The notes beneath the pieces were generated by a model. It saw nothing but the letters and a program-made list of their open reading frames with translations, was not told where the DNA came from and did no database searches. A program made the position numbers and the translations under genes. From positions 40,635,684 to 40,699,683 of the forward strand of contig NC_089982.1 in NCBI RefSeq assembly GCF_036417845.1: a stretch of DNA of 64,000 bases, written 5' to 3'. Every line of letters starts with the position of its first letter. Position 1 is the first letter of the stretch. This stretch comes from Apteryx mantelli (taxonomy: Eukaryota > Chordata > Aves > Apterygiformes > Apterygidae). Positions 1 to 11,944 of this stretch are shown in pieces.

Positions 1-1075
1 TTCCTGATGCACCCCAGGATACCATTGGCCTTCTTGGCCACAAGGGCACATTGCTGCCTCATGCTTAACTTGGTGTCCACCAGCACTCCCAGGTCCTTCT
101 CCGCAGAGCTGCTTTCCAGCAGGTCAGCCCCCAACCTGTACTGGTGCATGGGGTTATTCCTCCCCAGGTGCAGGACCCTGCACTTGCCTTTGTTGAACTT
201 CAGGAGGTTCCTCTCCGCCCACCTCTCCAGCCTGGCCAGGTCTCTCTGAATGGCAGCACAGCCCTCTGGTGTATCAGCCACTTCTCCCAGTTTTGTATCG
301 TCAGCAAACTTGCTGAGGGTGCACTCTGTCCCTTCATCCAGGTCACTGATGAAGAAGTTGAACAAGACTGGACCCAGTACTGACCCCTGGGGGACACCGC
401 TAGCTACAGGCCTCCAACTAGACTGTGCCACTGATCACATCTCTCTGAGCTCTGCCATTCAGCCAGTTCTCAATCCACCTCACTGTCCACTCATCTAACC
501 CACACTTCCTGAGCTTGTCTATGAGGATGCTATGGGAGACAGTGTCAAAAGCCTTGCTGAAGTCAAGGTAGACAACATCCACTGCTCTCCCCTCATCTAC
601 CCAGCCAGTCATCCCATCATAGAAGGCTATCAGATTGGTTAGGCATGATTTCCCCTTGGTGAAGCCATGCTGACTACTCCTGATCACCTTCTTTTCCTCC
701 ACATGCTTGGAGATGGCCTCCAGGATGAGCTGCTCCATCACCTTTGCAGGGACGGAGGTGAGGCTGACTGGCCTGTAGTTCCCTGGGTCCTCCTTCTTGC
801 CCTTTTTGAAGACTGGGGTGACATTGGCTTTCTTCCAGTCCTCAGGCACCTCTCCTGTTCTCCATGACCTTTCAAAGATGATGGAGAGTGGCTTAGCAAT
901 AATGTCTGCCAGCTCCCTCAGCACTCGTGGGTGCATCCCATCAGGGCCCATGGATTTGTGGGTGTCAAGTTTGCTTAAATGATCTCTAACCCGATCCTCC
1001 TCCACCAAGGGAAAGTCTTCCTTCCTCCAGACTTTCTCTCTTGCCTCCAGGATCTGGGGTTCCATAATCTGAGAG
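1..1075 (-). mobile_element. CR1 LINE fragment, reverse transcriptase region, 5' truncated
   Basis: On the minus strand, positions 1065-418 give an open frame of about 215 residues with non-LTR reverse transcriptase blocks: [26 protein letters not shown] and the palm motif [11 protein letters not shown]. After an in-frame TAG and a frame change near 390-415 the homology continues to position 1 through [11 protein letters not shown], the catalytic FADDTKL and a KDLGVLVD block. This is the CR1 family typical of birds and other reptiles. Upstream of about 1075 the similarity stops, so the copy is 5' truncated; its 3' end lies outside the window. It sits antisense inside an RXFP1 intron. The stop and frameshift show that it is dead. 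Confidence 0.93.
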
Positions 1076-1804
1076 AGACATGAATCACAAAATGTAAAGA
1101 CCTCTCAGAGCACAGCCCTGCACATTTAATCCTGCCTTGATTCCACATTTTGATTTTAAACAAGGTAGGAAGTGGGAGGAAATGGGCAGCAGCAAGGCTC
1201 CATAGTGGTCCTGTTATTCATATGTACTCCATGTACCTTCTGAGAAAGTATCTCTACTTTGCTGTTGCCCTAAGCAATTGTTTCACTAAAGAATAACTTC
1301 ATGAGCAAAGCCCCCCAGAACCATTTCTGTCAGGTACAATTGCAAAATTCTGTCACTATATGAGGAAAAGTTACACAGAGGAAAAGGGAATATGTCTAGA
1401 AACATGCTTGGGCTGAGTGATAGCAATTGACTCTACTGTCTAGTTTTGCATTCCGTTGCCTGTGTCTCTTTTTGAAGACACAGAAATGATTATGAAAAAT
1501 AAAACTGTAATTTTTTTAAATACATGTAGTTCAATTAGGTTCTTTTAAATAAAAGACAAGTCCAAAAAGTTTAATAATTAAATATTTCTATAGTCAAAAC
1601 CCTAAAGCATGGTCTAGTCTTTCCACCGGCTTAGTAAGCCAAACAATGGTAAATGAATGTTGCTATTCACAGCTGCAATTGCCAATATCATGAGTCCTTA
1701 CTACAAGCCTGAAAATGCAAATGGATTATGTAGTTTGACTTTATCTTTCGAACAAGTTGTAAGGAAGATGTACAAAAATACTTATGTCTATGTTGTATTT
1801 ACAG
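1076..1804. other. RXFP1 intron, no recognisable feature
   Basis: AT-rich intronic sequence between the CR1 fragment and the first RXFP1 exon in the window. I looked for a further 72-bp leucine-rich-repeat exon and did not see one, so the preceding exon should lie left of the window. Confidence 0.5.
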
Positions 1805-1876
1805 GAACCTTTCTTATAATCCAATCAAGAAAATACAAATGGACCAGTTTGATTTTCTAATTAAACTCAAATCCCT
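1805..1876 (+). CDS. RXFP1: RXFP1 leucine-rich-repeat exon
   Basis: 72-bp exon between ttacag and gtaagt, beginning with the last base of a split codon. It reads [11 protein letters not shown] then [13 protein letters not shown], one leucine-rich repeat. The 72-bp length and phase are typical of this receptor's repeat exons. Confidence 0.92.
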
Positions 1877-4800
1877 GTAAGTATCAAGTTTTTATGTACA
1901 AGAATCTTAGCTATATTTTCTTTGTGATTATGCAAATCTCTTTCTAGAAGGACATTAATCAGAATATTTTTTATAAGAAAATACATTTGAAATATTTTAT
2001 ATTTATTGATGTTGCTCAACAATTTGAACATGGAGAATAACTACTAATAACATTCAAATTTTCCTTCCTGAAAATACCAGCTTTGTAATGGAAATTGTTC
2101 CAACACAAAGGGATCATAAATCCAGCTTTACAAATGACATAGTCTATTCCATCATTACAGAGCAAGATTAAAGCAAATTCATGTGACTGGTGTCAGATAG
2201 ATAGCTATACTGCTCATAAATAAGTTATTACAAAAGCCAAATTCAAAACCCATTTTCAACTTCACACAACTTGTATATAGAACTTAAGGGTCATACAAGG
2301 CCCAGCTGGGGCTATTAACACCAGGGGCAGATACCATTAGAATATGTAAAGACAGTAATTTGAAAGCAGTTTGGTATATGCACAAGTCTGGGACATATTT
2401 CAGTTCTTACAGAATCTAGTGCTTAAGCCATGAAAAGAATAATACAAATCGAGTAAAATACAGCTGTCATTTCAGAGAGGGTGGGTCTTCTACAAATCTT
2501 TTGAAGAGCATAAAGGGAGCTTTTAGTGGGTGCACTAACACAGCAGCTCTGACACAAATTTTGCAACAGGAATGCTGAAACTATGCGACAGCGCAGTGAC
2601 AAACTTGCAAAGCTCAAACCATCCTGTGGTAAATTAAACATATCCCCATAGGCCACTGCATGTCTCCAGTAACCAGCTCAGCAGAGCACAGCATTGGTTC
2701 TTGTTAGTAATCATCTGAAAATGGGTATGGGGAACCAAAAGGAAATGTCTCCTTGGATGGGAGAGTGATAGGAGTTTATTATTTCAATCCTGAGTTGTAG
2801 TTAGAAGCAATTGTGCATATGCCTTTGTCAGTCCAATTCTTGCACGGTGATTTGGGATCCAGTTTAGTTAGTTTTAACTAAATTTGGCAAATGACTAAAG
2901 ATTTGAAAACACCACATCTCTACAAGCTTCATGAAAATAAGCAGGTGAGCACAGGAAAGAATAATTAATTAGTACCTCCCTAGCAGTCAGGATGCAGCAT
3001 ATACTTTAGTCATTATTTAACACCAAAGAATCCATGCACTTGAATGACCAGGAGCTTCCATATTTTTAAAATAATAAAGTCAATAAATCTTGAGAGATAG
3101 ATATATAGGAAACCTAACGTCTTCATCTTCAGCACTTAGTTCACAGAACACCAGTTGCTCGTTTCCTAGTTTGAAATAACAGGAGTAGCTGGGGACAGCA
3201 TGCTCCCACATTTATTCCAATGCTTAACTAAAACCAACAAGTTTCCATGTTTGAGCCTTATTTTTTTTCTCCTAGCAAGACTGCCCACCAACCCAAATTT
3301 GTATATTTGCATTCCATATTCCTCTAGTTTATACCATTCACCAGAAAACTGAAGTTCTAAAAGAACAACTTGTGCAGTTACACTTCACTGATCTGACACT
3401 GCAGGGGAAATAATAGTGCATTTTTTCTTGTATTAAACAAATTTTAAAATAAGAAAACCCATCTATGTGTTGCAAGTAAGCCCTTGCACGCAGTGTTCTG
3501 TGTACCAGTTTCCTGCTGCTCTTGACAAAATAAAAAGTGAATTCCTGCAGTGGCTTATTTGTCTGGTAAGTACTCTCTGGGATAAAAGAGAGAGAAGAAA
3601 TGTAAAATATTGCTATTAAAACAAGTTATTATTTTCCCAGAGATGATGAAAGAACATCAGTAGATCAATACTTTGGAAGGGCAACATAATAATTGTAAAT
3701 TGTACTGCTGAGAGCACTAAAAGAGCCTCCTTTGTGCTTTTGGAAGAATAGCAAGTTTATTAGAATTAACTGCAATTCATTTTATTTCATTTTAGCTTTT
3801 ATGTAGATTTTCCATTTAAGTTTCAAAGGGATGACAGATTAGATGCAATTGAAGTTCATCTCTAGCTTCATATAATCATAGGAACACAATTAAACGCTCA
3901 GTAAGCTTGTTTTACTACTGAGTTTGTATTGCCTTTTTATTGAGAGTATATTGTTTACAGCAGCTTAGAGGGCATTGAAATTGGAAACATTCAGAGAAGA
4001 ATGTTCAGACCCCTTAGAAACCTTTCCCACATGTAAGTAGATAATTCCAGTTTGCTTCCTTTGGTTTGAATTTTACAATTTACAAAATACTGAATAATTA
4101 AAAACAAAAGTGTATGAAACTTGGCATGTAATCAATTGTCTAACTTGACAATTTTTAATTAGTTTTTCTTCTTTCAGAATATGGACATTTTATTTTTTCT
4201 AAATAGTTATTAGACATCTTTGCTATTTTGGTAAGCAAACTGAAAACCTCTCTTTTTTTTGTTTTCTCACAACTAGATATTTTAAGAAATTCCAGTACTG
4301 TGGATATGCCCCTCACGTACGCAGCTGTAAGCCTAATACTGATGGGATTTCATCCCTTGAGAATCTTTTAGCTAGCATTATACAGAGAGTGTTTGTCTGG
4401 GTTGTGTCTGCCGTCACTTGCTTTGGAAATATTTTTGTTATCTGTATGAGGCCTTACATCAGATCGGAGAATAAGCTCCACGCCATCTCCATAATGTCTC
4501 TCTGCTGTGAGTATTCCATGATGTAAAAGAATATTACTTTAGTCTGCTCGTAGTGAATGACAATACAGAATACTGTATCTTGCACACCATGATGTCTTGT
4601 TAGATGATGCCTCTGTTCAAAAAACAGTAACCAGTTGATAAACTCCAAAGCTTTCATGTTTGATTTTACTGCTGTAGACATTGTGTCAAATTCCCACTTT
4701 CTTCAGTAAGAAGAGATAAATTCTAAATTTTCCAAAGGACCATAAACCTAGATTTTACTATGTTATTGTAAATAGTAATTTGTGTGTGTAAATATTATTT

Positions 4801-7800
4801 GTGTTCAAGATAGTTATACTCATTCTTTTTTTTTGCATGAGCAAATAGTTGTGTGTGCAAATATAGAAAATCAGTCACTCCTAGCTGTCCAGTATTGAGA
4901 CTTATGTTTCTTATTTTAGTCCTAGAAGCAAGACATTCTTACAGACAAACTACTTGGGAGTACAGTTGTTATAAACCCAAGTACCCTGTGTTTAGTTTTG
5001 ATACAAGCGTGTCTATCTAAACTTACATATTTCACAAATTGTTTTAGTTACATTTTGAAAGGTAACTGTCAACCATGTAAAAAATAAGAATGCAGCTTTT
5101 CTAAATACAGCATGCCCCTGATTTTGAAACTTTGTTGGCTTTTTTAACCATTGGAACCAACAGTCTGAATACCACAGAAAAATTCTAGCCAAAATGTCTG
5201 AGAAGTCTTCAGGTCTATGTTGACAGCTCCTCTTTACTTCCCAGGGCTAGTATTACAGAAATGCTTATCATTAAGCCTTTTCTTAGAAAGCCCATACAAA
5301 ACAGTGTAGAGGAAAGAAGAGAAATCATGATATTTCAATGCACCTAAAAAGCAAGCAATGCTTGTTGTCCTCCTAGTTGCAGAAGACGACTTGAAAATGA
5401 GATGCAAATGCATCATTAATACTTAGAAATTAAACAGGTCTCCAAATTTATCATCTCTTAAGCCTGTGATTTTTAAGCCAACATCATCATTTTGGGTGGT
5501 CAGACACATGTCTGAACATGTGGGATCCTGAAGGGTCTACAACAGTAACAGTCATTCTAATGCTCAAAAGGAGCCTGAAGAACATCAGAGTGATCCCTGT
5601 GGCGTTACTCCAGACATGCACAGGAGCTTCCCTTTGCATTCCGCCTTTCACTGTTAAGCTAATGAGAAGCAGGTTCGGTGTTGCCTGGGTTTGCTGAGTA
5701 CTTTCAAGTCTTGTTAAAGGACTATGTACATTATTTTGGAAAGATTAAAAGGTGGATGAATCAAAGCTAACCTTTGAGTCCGGTAGAGGTGCTCTAATCA
5801 AAGCAAACTATCTGCAAGCCAAATGTCAATGATGTCAGAAGGAGACCTATTCAAAAAAAGGTTGCAAGAATATTTCTATAGTTAAAAGTGTGTCTTTTTC
5901 TATCTGCAAGATAATTTTATTTGAGCTTCAAAAAAATCAGTTTGGAAACAAGCATGGAAGACAGAAAATCAGTCCAACACATGAAAATTCAAAAAAAAAA
6001 GTAACAAAAAAAGGAGGAATAGAACTGAATTATACTGCCTTAATTATAATTCTCAATACTATTTTAACTATAATATTGCTTTTATATCTATCTATATATT
6101 AGCTGACACCTGTTACTATACGTTCCTATATACATGTTTGTATGTCTGTTTTTCGATATACATATGCACAAAGAGAATGGAAAATTTAGATGTGTAAATA
6201 ATGATGTTAAGCACTATGCCCGCAGGTGCTGACTGTCTGATGGGAATATATTTATTTGTGATTGGAGCTTTTGATCTTAAATATCGTGGAGAATACAACA
6301 AGCACGCTCAGTTATGGATGGACAGTATTCATTGTCAGTTGGTGGGATCGCTGGCTATTCTGTCTACAGAGGTGTCAGTTTTACTGTTGACTTACCTGAC
6401 TTTGGAAAAATACATCTGCATAGTTTATCCTTTTAGGTGTTTGAAGCCCAGAAAATGCAGGACAATTTCCATTTTGGTTCTTATCTGGATAATTGGGTTT
6501 GCTGTTGCTTTTATTCCACTGAGCAATAAGGAATTTTTCAGGAACTACTATGGCACCAATGGCGTCTGTTTTCCTCTTCACTCAGAACAATCAGAAAGTT
6601 CAGGAAGTCAGATTTATTCTGTTGTCATTTTTTTAGGTAAGTTGCATTTCTTCTTTATAATGATTGCAGCTATAATGAGCCTAGTTTTCAAACAAATATG
6701 ACAGCTTTGTTGTGATGTTCACAATTCATACTTAGATGCTCCCGTAGGCACTTAAAGACTTTTTCCAGCCTGAATATTTCATATTAGATAGAAAGATATT
6801 TACATATCTTAAAATCCATAAAGTGCTCAGAAAGTAGAAGGAAGTTAGATCCATTAAGTACCTGAATAAATAGATTTTGTCAGGGAAGTAAAGAAATGTT
6901 AAGACTAGAGAACTACATAATTTGAATCTGATGGCAGCCATTGATCAAGTGATGATAATTAAAATATATACTTGAGTATAGGCAATAATTCAGTGTTTTA
7001 AGTGAAGACAGACTCAGATTGTTTGGCCACTTAGTTCTCATGGACTAACAGTTTAGACAAAAGATTCCCTTTTACAACCTATCCCTAATGTTCCCCAATA
7101 TACAAATAAGTGACGTGTGGAATTGCCATTATGTTTCCAAAGAATAAAACTAATTTTAACTTCTTAAACAGGTGTAAATTTGGCAGCTTTTATCATCATT
7201 GTGTTTTCCTATGGAAGTATGTTCTACAGTGTTCACCAGACAGCTATTACAGCTACTGAAATTCGGAATCATATTAAAAAAGAAATGACCCTTGCTAAAC
7301 GTTTTTTCTTCATTGTATTTACTGATGCACTATGCTGGATACCCATTTTTATTTTGAAACTCCTTTCTTTACTTCAAGTAGAAATACCAGGTAGGTTCTT
7401 TCTTTTGTTCAGTTGTTCCAACTGCCTCTATTTGAAGCCTTTTTATTCTTAATTTAGAAGAAAAAGAATTGAATGTATTGAACTATATTGCTATAATGAA
7501 CTGTACACTATGTATCTATATATATAATACACACACTATAATGAACTATATAGTTCATTATATTACAGCATTGAACTATATTAGTACAATCATTAAAGAT
7601 TAGTCATCTTCATTAGAGTCAGCCAAGACAACAAAAATTAAAATCTTGAAAGTCTGTCTCCATAGAATATCTATAAAATGTACAAAATGTATTTAAAAAC
7701 CAAGTCTGAACTTGCTGACTTTTTGCATCTTATGGCTTTTGGTGGTTCTGCTATCTGAATATAGTTCAAGACAGTATAAAATTTCCTATCTTGATTTAAC

Positions 7801-9429
7801 GATAAAATTCTTTCCCTGCAAAAGCATTCCTTTTGCATACTGATGCTTATAGTTGAAAACATCAGTTATATAAGGCAGTCTTCTTAAAGCTTATCTTCTT
7901 TATGCTGTGAATAAATTCCTGTGTGTGAATAGCCTTAAACACCTTAAAAGGTAAAAAGTTAAACCTTATTTTTTCCTTTTCTTTACAATAACAGTACATG
8001 CTAGGAAAACAGACTCCTTAGGTAGGGCTTGTAAACCCTGTTGGAAAGAACATGTTAGTACGAACCGTGGTACTAGCAATAGACTGTCAGACTCTACTGT
8101 GTGAATTTACATACAGATATATATCACTACACACACACACACAGATATATGTCACAGATACATTGGTGAGAAAGCATTTTAGCTTTGTCTGATATGCTGA
8201 CCAAAAGCACTGGAGTTATCCTTTGAAAGTTTTGACTTAAACGTCAAATGTCTGAAAGGTATGTTGATCACGTACACATATTTTCAATTATACTAAATCT
8301 TCCAAAATGCTTTGTCATGAAGTTATCCAACCACCTAAAAGACTTGAATTTTAAAGAAAGTATTGGAAAAAAATAAAGGCAATGTCTGCCCCTCAGGTAA
8401 TGAGCTGACTTACCTCCCCAACAGTAAGGATGAGAATGGGGTGCTGGGAAAATGCACACAGAGCCTGGTATAGGCAGGAGAAAACAGGAAACCTTGGTAT
8501 AGCAAGAAGGTACAAAACATGGAGACCCTTATCAACAGAGCAAGAAGGAAATAAAGATGTACACAATGCACTTTGCATGGGAAAGCATGAAGAACTGGTG
8601 TAGACGAGCACAAACAACTGAGGGAAAAGGGGTTGGAGGATATTGCTTTGGTGGAGGACAGGACATCAGGGATATAGTTGTAATTATGATTAATTTGGGG
8701 AAGTGGATGGGGAATGGAGATCATAGAGATAGGGAGCAAAGGGGATACAAACAGATGTGGGGCAAGTAAATGCAGCTCAACCAGAACAAAAAGTATGCTT
8801 GGGGAAAATAGGGAGCATTGTTACAGAAGTTGTCAAAAACCAGGAGGCAAATGCAGCTACAGGGAAAGTGAAAATTGTTGCGATTTGCAGGGAGTCCTTG
8901 AAATAGAGGGCAGTACCTATGAAACAGTGAGAGGACTGGGCTGTGACTGTGTCATGACAGTGTTGTAATGTGAACTCAGCCCAGAAGTGCATGACCTCAC
9001 AAGCTTCTGGACCACAGCTTTTAAAAGGAAGCTGCGCCTCAGCAGCATGGAGTGCTTGTATTGATTAATGGGTACAAACACTACTACATATTACAGCTTC
9101 CTTTTTTCCCCCCCCCCCCTCCTTAAGGTACCATAACTTCTTGGGTGGTGATTTTTATACTGCCAATAAATAGTGCTTTGAATCCTCTTCTCTACACTCT
9201 GACTACACGACCTTTCAAAGAAATGATTCATCAGGTCTGGTATAATTACAGACAAAGAAGATCCAAAAGAAGCAAAGGCAGTCAGAAAACATATGGTTCA
9301 TCATTCATTTGGGTAGAGATGTGGCCAATGCATGAAATCACACCAAAGCTATCAAAGCCTGTTCTTTGTACAGACTCCTCTGAAGCATCAGTGACTACAC
9401 AGTCAACCAGGCTAAATTCATGCACATAA
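1805..9429 (+). CDS. RXFP1: Relaxin family peptide receptor 1, C-terminal six coding exons (partial gene)
   Basis: RXFP1 is the leucine-rich-repeat G-protein-coupled receptor for relaxin; it acts at the plasma membrane mainly through Gs and cAMP. Coding exons here are 1805-1876, 3961-4032, 4277-4506, 6226-6636, 7172-7390 and 9128-9429, all with AG/GT junctions and compatible phases. They give about 434 C-terminal residues of a protein that is 757 long in human. The first two exons are single 24-residue leucine-rich repeats. Then come the hinge ([17 protein letters not shown]), TM1 to TM7, the EKY variant of the DRY motif ([13 protein letters not shown]), CWIP in TM6 and NPLLY in TM7. The tail ends RLNSCT. 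Identity to the human protein is high by recall. The N-terminal LDLa module and most repeats lie upstream of the window. RXFP2 is the closest alternative, but the hinge and tail match RXFP1. Confidence 0.96.
3961..4032 (+). CDS. RXFP1: RXFP1 last leucine-rich-repeat exon
   Basis: 72-bp exon after tttacag and before gtaagt. It encodes [18 protein letters not shown] and then RNLSHI, the last repeat before the hinge. The phase joins exactly to the exons on either side. Confidence 0.94.
4277..4506 (+). CDS. RXFP1: RXFP1 hinge and TM1 exon
   Basis: 230-bp exon bounded by aactag and gtgagt. It encodes the cysteine-containing hinge and TM1 ([18 protein letters not shown]), ending in the SLCC segment whose last Cys codon is split with the next exon. 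Confidence 0.96.
6226..6636 (+). CDS. RXFP1: RXFP1 TM2 to TM5 exon
   Basis: 411-bp exon from cgcag to gtaagt. It starts with the rest of [11 protein letters not shown] (TM2), includes the TM3 end [13 protein letters not shown]4, and extracellular loop 2 with [12 protein letters not shown], and enters TM5 (IYSVVIFLG). Confidence 0.97.
7172..7390 (+). CDS. RXFP1: RXFP1 TM5 to TM6 exon
   Basis: 219-bp exon. It encodes [19 protein letters not shown], the third intracellular loop ([17 protein letters not shown]) and TM6 with the CWIP motif, ending QVEIPG. The donor is gtaggt. Confidence 0.97.
7537..7562. repeat. 26-bp perfect palindrome
   Basis: The 13-bp arm TATAATGAACTAT is followed immediately by its exact reverse complement. 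Related words (ATTGAACTATATT, ATAATGAACTGTA) flank it on both sides from about 7477 to 7583, so the palindrome sits in a small cluster of degenerate copies in an RXFP1 intron. Confidence 0.9.
8128..8142. repeat. short (CA)n microsatellite
   Basis: A short run of about seven CA units, with TATA-rich flanks, in the RXFP1 intron. Confidence 0.7.
8400..8960. other. Purine-rich intronic stretch, unexplained
   Basis: The plus strand is strongly G+A rich compared with the rest of this RXFP1 intron and is slightly more GC rich. It has overlapping short open frames but no recognisable domain or splice-flanked exon. It could be an old transposon or LTR remnant; I cannot assign a family. Confidence 0.3.
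9128..9429 (+). CDS. RXFP1: RXFP1 terminal exon, TM7 and cytoplasmic tail
   Basis: The exon begins after cttaag, preceded by a T6-C13 polypyrimidine run. It encodes [20 protein letters not shown], then [14 protein letters not shown], the basic juxtamembrane helix and a Ser/Thr-rich tail. The stop TAA is at 9427-9429. Confidence 0.97.
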
Positions 9430-10290
9430 ATACCTTTTGAACCTTCATGTTGACATCTGCACTGTTAACTTCACATATGTGGATTTACTGCTTTGCAGCA
9501 ATGAGGAAAATAACGAGGGGACGCTTGACTCACCAGAAGTCCAAGCATGAAGAAGATAGATCAATGTGCCTACTTGCAGGTAGAACTGATAAAAAAATAA
9601 TTTTCCCATCTCGCAAGAATTCCTGACCTTTGACAACTCATCCTTGATCAGGATGAAAAGTCAGTCTATTTTTCCTCCCTCCTCCTCCCCAGGAGCATTT
9701 AGTGTGAGATTGACAAATAGAAGACTATCAGTCTTAATAGGTGTTGTGACATCTAAGTTTTAATCACCTTGTGCATCTAATTAAATGCATTATGGTTAAA
9801 ATAATTTAGGGAGCACAACCATTCAGCACTTCTTTTGAGTAATATTGTACTCCCCAGTGTTACAAGGGTAAAATCATTTTACCTCACCTAAAACAATCAT
9901 CTTTGTACACAGAAAAAGGTATAAGGATCGGCTAGAGGCAGTTTCTTCACATATACTTACTGAAGAGAACATTTTCCATTACAAATTACAATGACTTCCT
10001 TAGTTCTCCTGTAATACTGCACTCTCAGTCCAGTGGCCTAGAACCCCAAGATAAAAGAAATGCCTCTTTTGCATTGAGGATTTTGAAGCTTCTTAAAACA
10101 AAGTTAAAAGCTACTTCTAAATGTTTGCACTTAACTTCCTAAATATGTAAGAAGTAGAATTAAAGTTTAGTATGACTCACACTTTAACTGTTTACAGAAT
10201 TTTGGATTATCTTGAAATCAAAAGTTATTGAGCATCTTGTTTCCACTACTGTATGTTTTATTGAAATAAAGGATGATCTGCTGATCAAAG
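9430..10290 (+). other. RXFP1: RXFP1 3' untranslated region with poly(A) signal
   Basis: Noncoding sequence after the stop. The first strong AATAAA hexamer is at 10265-10270, preceded by the AT-rich ttttattga, which would put cleavage near 10285-10295. The end is inferred from the hexamer only. Confidence 0.6.
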
Positions 10291-11788
10291 TGACTTCTCC
10301 TCCAAGTTGTTTAGCAAAATTTTAGGTTACTGGAAAAAATAGCCAAGTGAAATCCTGCAATGTGGATTGCCCTTTTAATTATCATTCCAGCTCAGCATTC
10401 TCAGTGACCATAACTGCTTTTTATAAGGAATATAAGGACACCTGTCCTTACCATTACTTCTGTTTTCACTTAAAGTTGATTATGGATGTATTCAATGTTT
10501 TTTTGTTTGTTTGTTTCCTACGAGTAACCTCAGAATATTAATTAGTTCAAAATTTGTTGTAACATCTTTATTCTTTCGATAACAAAACTACAGGTTGTCT
10601 TTTAAAAATCCTTCTACCAGTGAAAGTTAGGCTCACTACAAGTCATGGTACAGCCACAATCTCCTGAATCTTCCCATTGCATTTCAGCATTATTTTTTCA
10701 CATTACTCTGGTAAGGGGTACAGAAGTTTCAATGCAGCTATGTATTACAGATTAGTGATCTTTCAGACTAAAGGTCCTGTTTATAGTAGACACTAGATTA
10801 ACTAGTTACTGCTTGAGGCAGGACATACAATAGGCCAAAACCATAACAAGTTGCTAGCCTAGAGATGGGAGAATACAGTTCACAGACACTTTTCTAACTG
10901 AAGGAAGCTTGTACTAATACTTCAAAATAATCCATCCTATCAGTAAGCAATACAGTTAAATTTCTACCATGCATATATCTATGGTCCATGCATAAGGCAC
11001 TTTGTATTTATTACAAGAAGTCTAGTGTAACATTGTTTGCACTTATCAAACTCTTTGTAAAAGAAATGCAGCTTTATAGAAATACATTGCAATACTGCCT
11101 AAAATAGTAAGATTTGGGATAGGGTGGCTTATCTATACCTCTTAAATAAGACCTCAGTAGCCATAGTATCCCATCCTCAACCTGAAGAAAGAGCGTGCAT
11201 AGAGAAAAAGAGAAATTGACAGGTTTCTCTGGAGTTAACAGGGCTTCTTCCAGCACAGTCAAAGTTCTTAAAAAAAGATGGCTGACAATACATCTTCATA
11301 GGATACCACTTCCCCACAACCGGTGAGTTCTAGATGTACCTTACAAGTTAACTTTGTCTCCCTTATATTAGCAAAAATGAAAGTTCTTTCATATATGAGA
11401 TCACCTGAGCTGCAAAGGAAGAGTCTAAAAGTTACAACTGACTACTCCCCCTAAACAAAGTTATTTTACTCAGAGACTTATACACAGTATCCATACACAT
11501 ATGAGTTATCAAGTTTTTTCCAAAGAACTCTCTTTTAGCTCAAGGGGAGTAGTTGATGAAAAAATAAACTCACCATGTGAAATCACTAAAAAAGTTGTTA
11601 AAAAAAATACTAGGCACAGCGTGCAGTAAGACATTCAAGTCTAATATAAGCAGACAACCTGGTATGATCCCAACCAAGCTGTAGTGTCACAAGGCATGGT
11701 CAGCAAAAGGTGAATACTGTGGGATGACTCCACCCTCAGCATCCCTCAGCAGGCAGCAGAAGTTCCCGCTTTTTCCCCGACGGTACGG
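10291..11788 (-). other. C4orf46: RXFP1-C4orf46 tail-to-tail gap, including the C4orf46 3' UTR
   Basis: The two genes converge here. On the minus strand, AATAAA hexamers occur at 11012-11007 and 10572-10567, so the C4orf46 transcript probably ends near 10990 or 10550. A GTTT run lies at about 10497-10517. I see no other gene. Confidence 0.5.
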
Positions 11789-11944
11789 TTACTCGCTGGG
11801 TTTCAGGGAATCATACCCCTCCTTCAGCAGGTCCCGCCATGTTTTAAGAAATCTGGCGTTTTCCGAACATTTGGTCGCAAGCTCTTCCACCTGTGCTGAT
11901 ACAGCAGACATCGCCTCCAGGATCTTTGTCAGCGAGAAGGCAGC
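11789..11944 (-). CDS. C4orf46: C4orf46 exon 2
   Basis: 51 codons plus TAA (minus-strand stop at 11791-11789). Encodes the conserved C-terminal block ending KPSE. The acceptor is CTTCCAG. Confidence 0.93.
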   Translation of the reverse strand, partial: AAFSLTKILEAMSAVSAQVEELATKCSENARFLKTWRDLLKEGYDSLKPSE

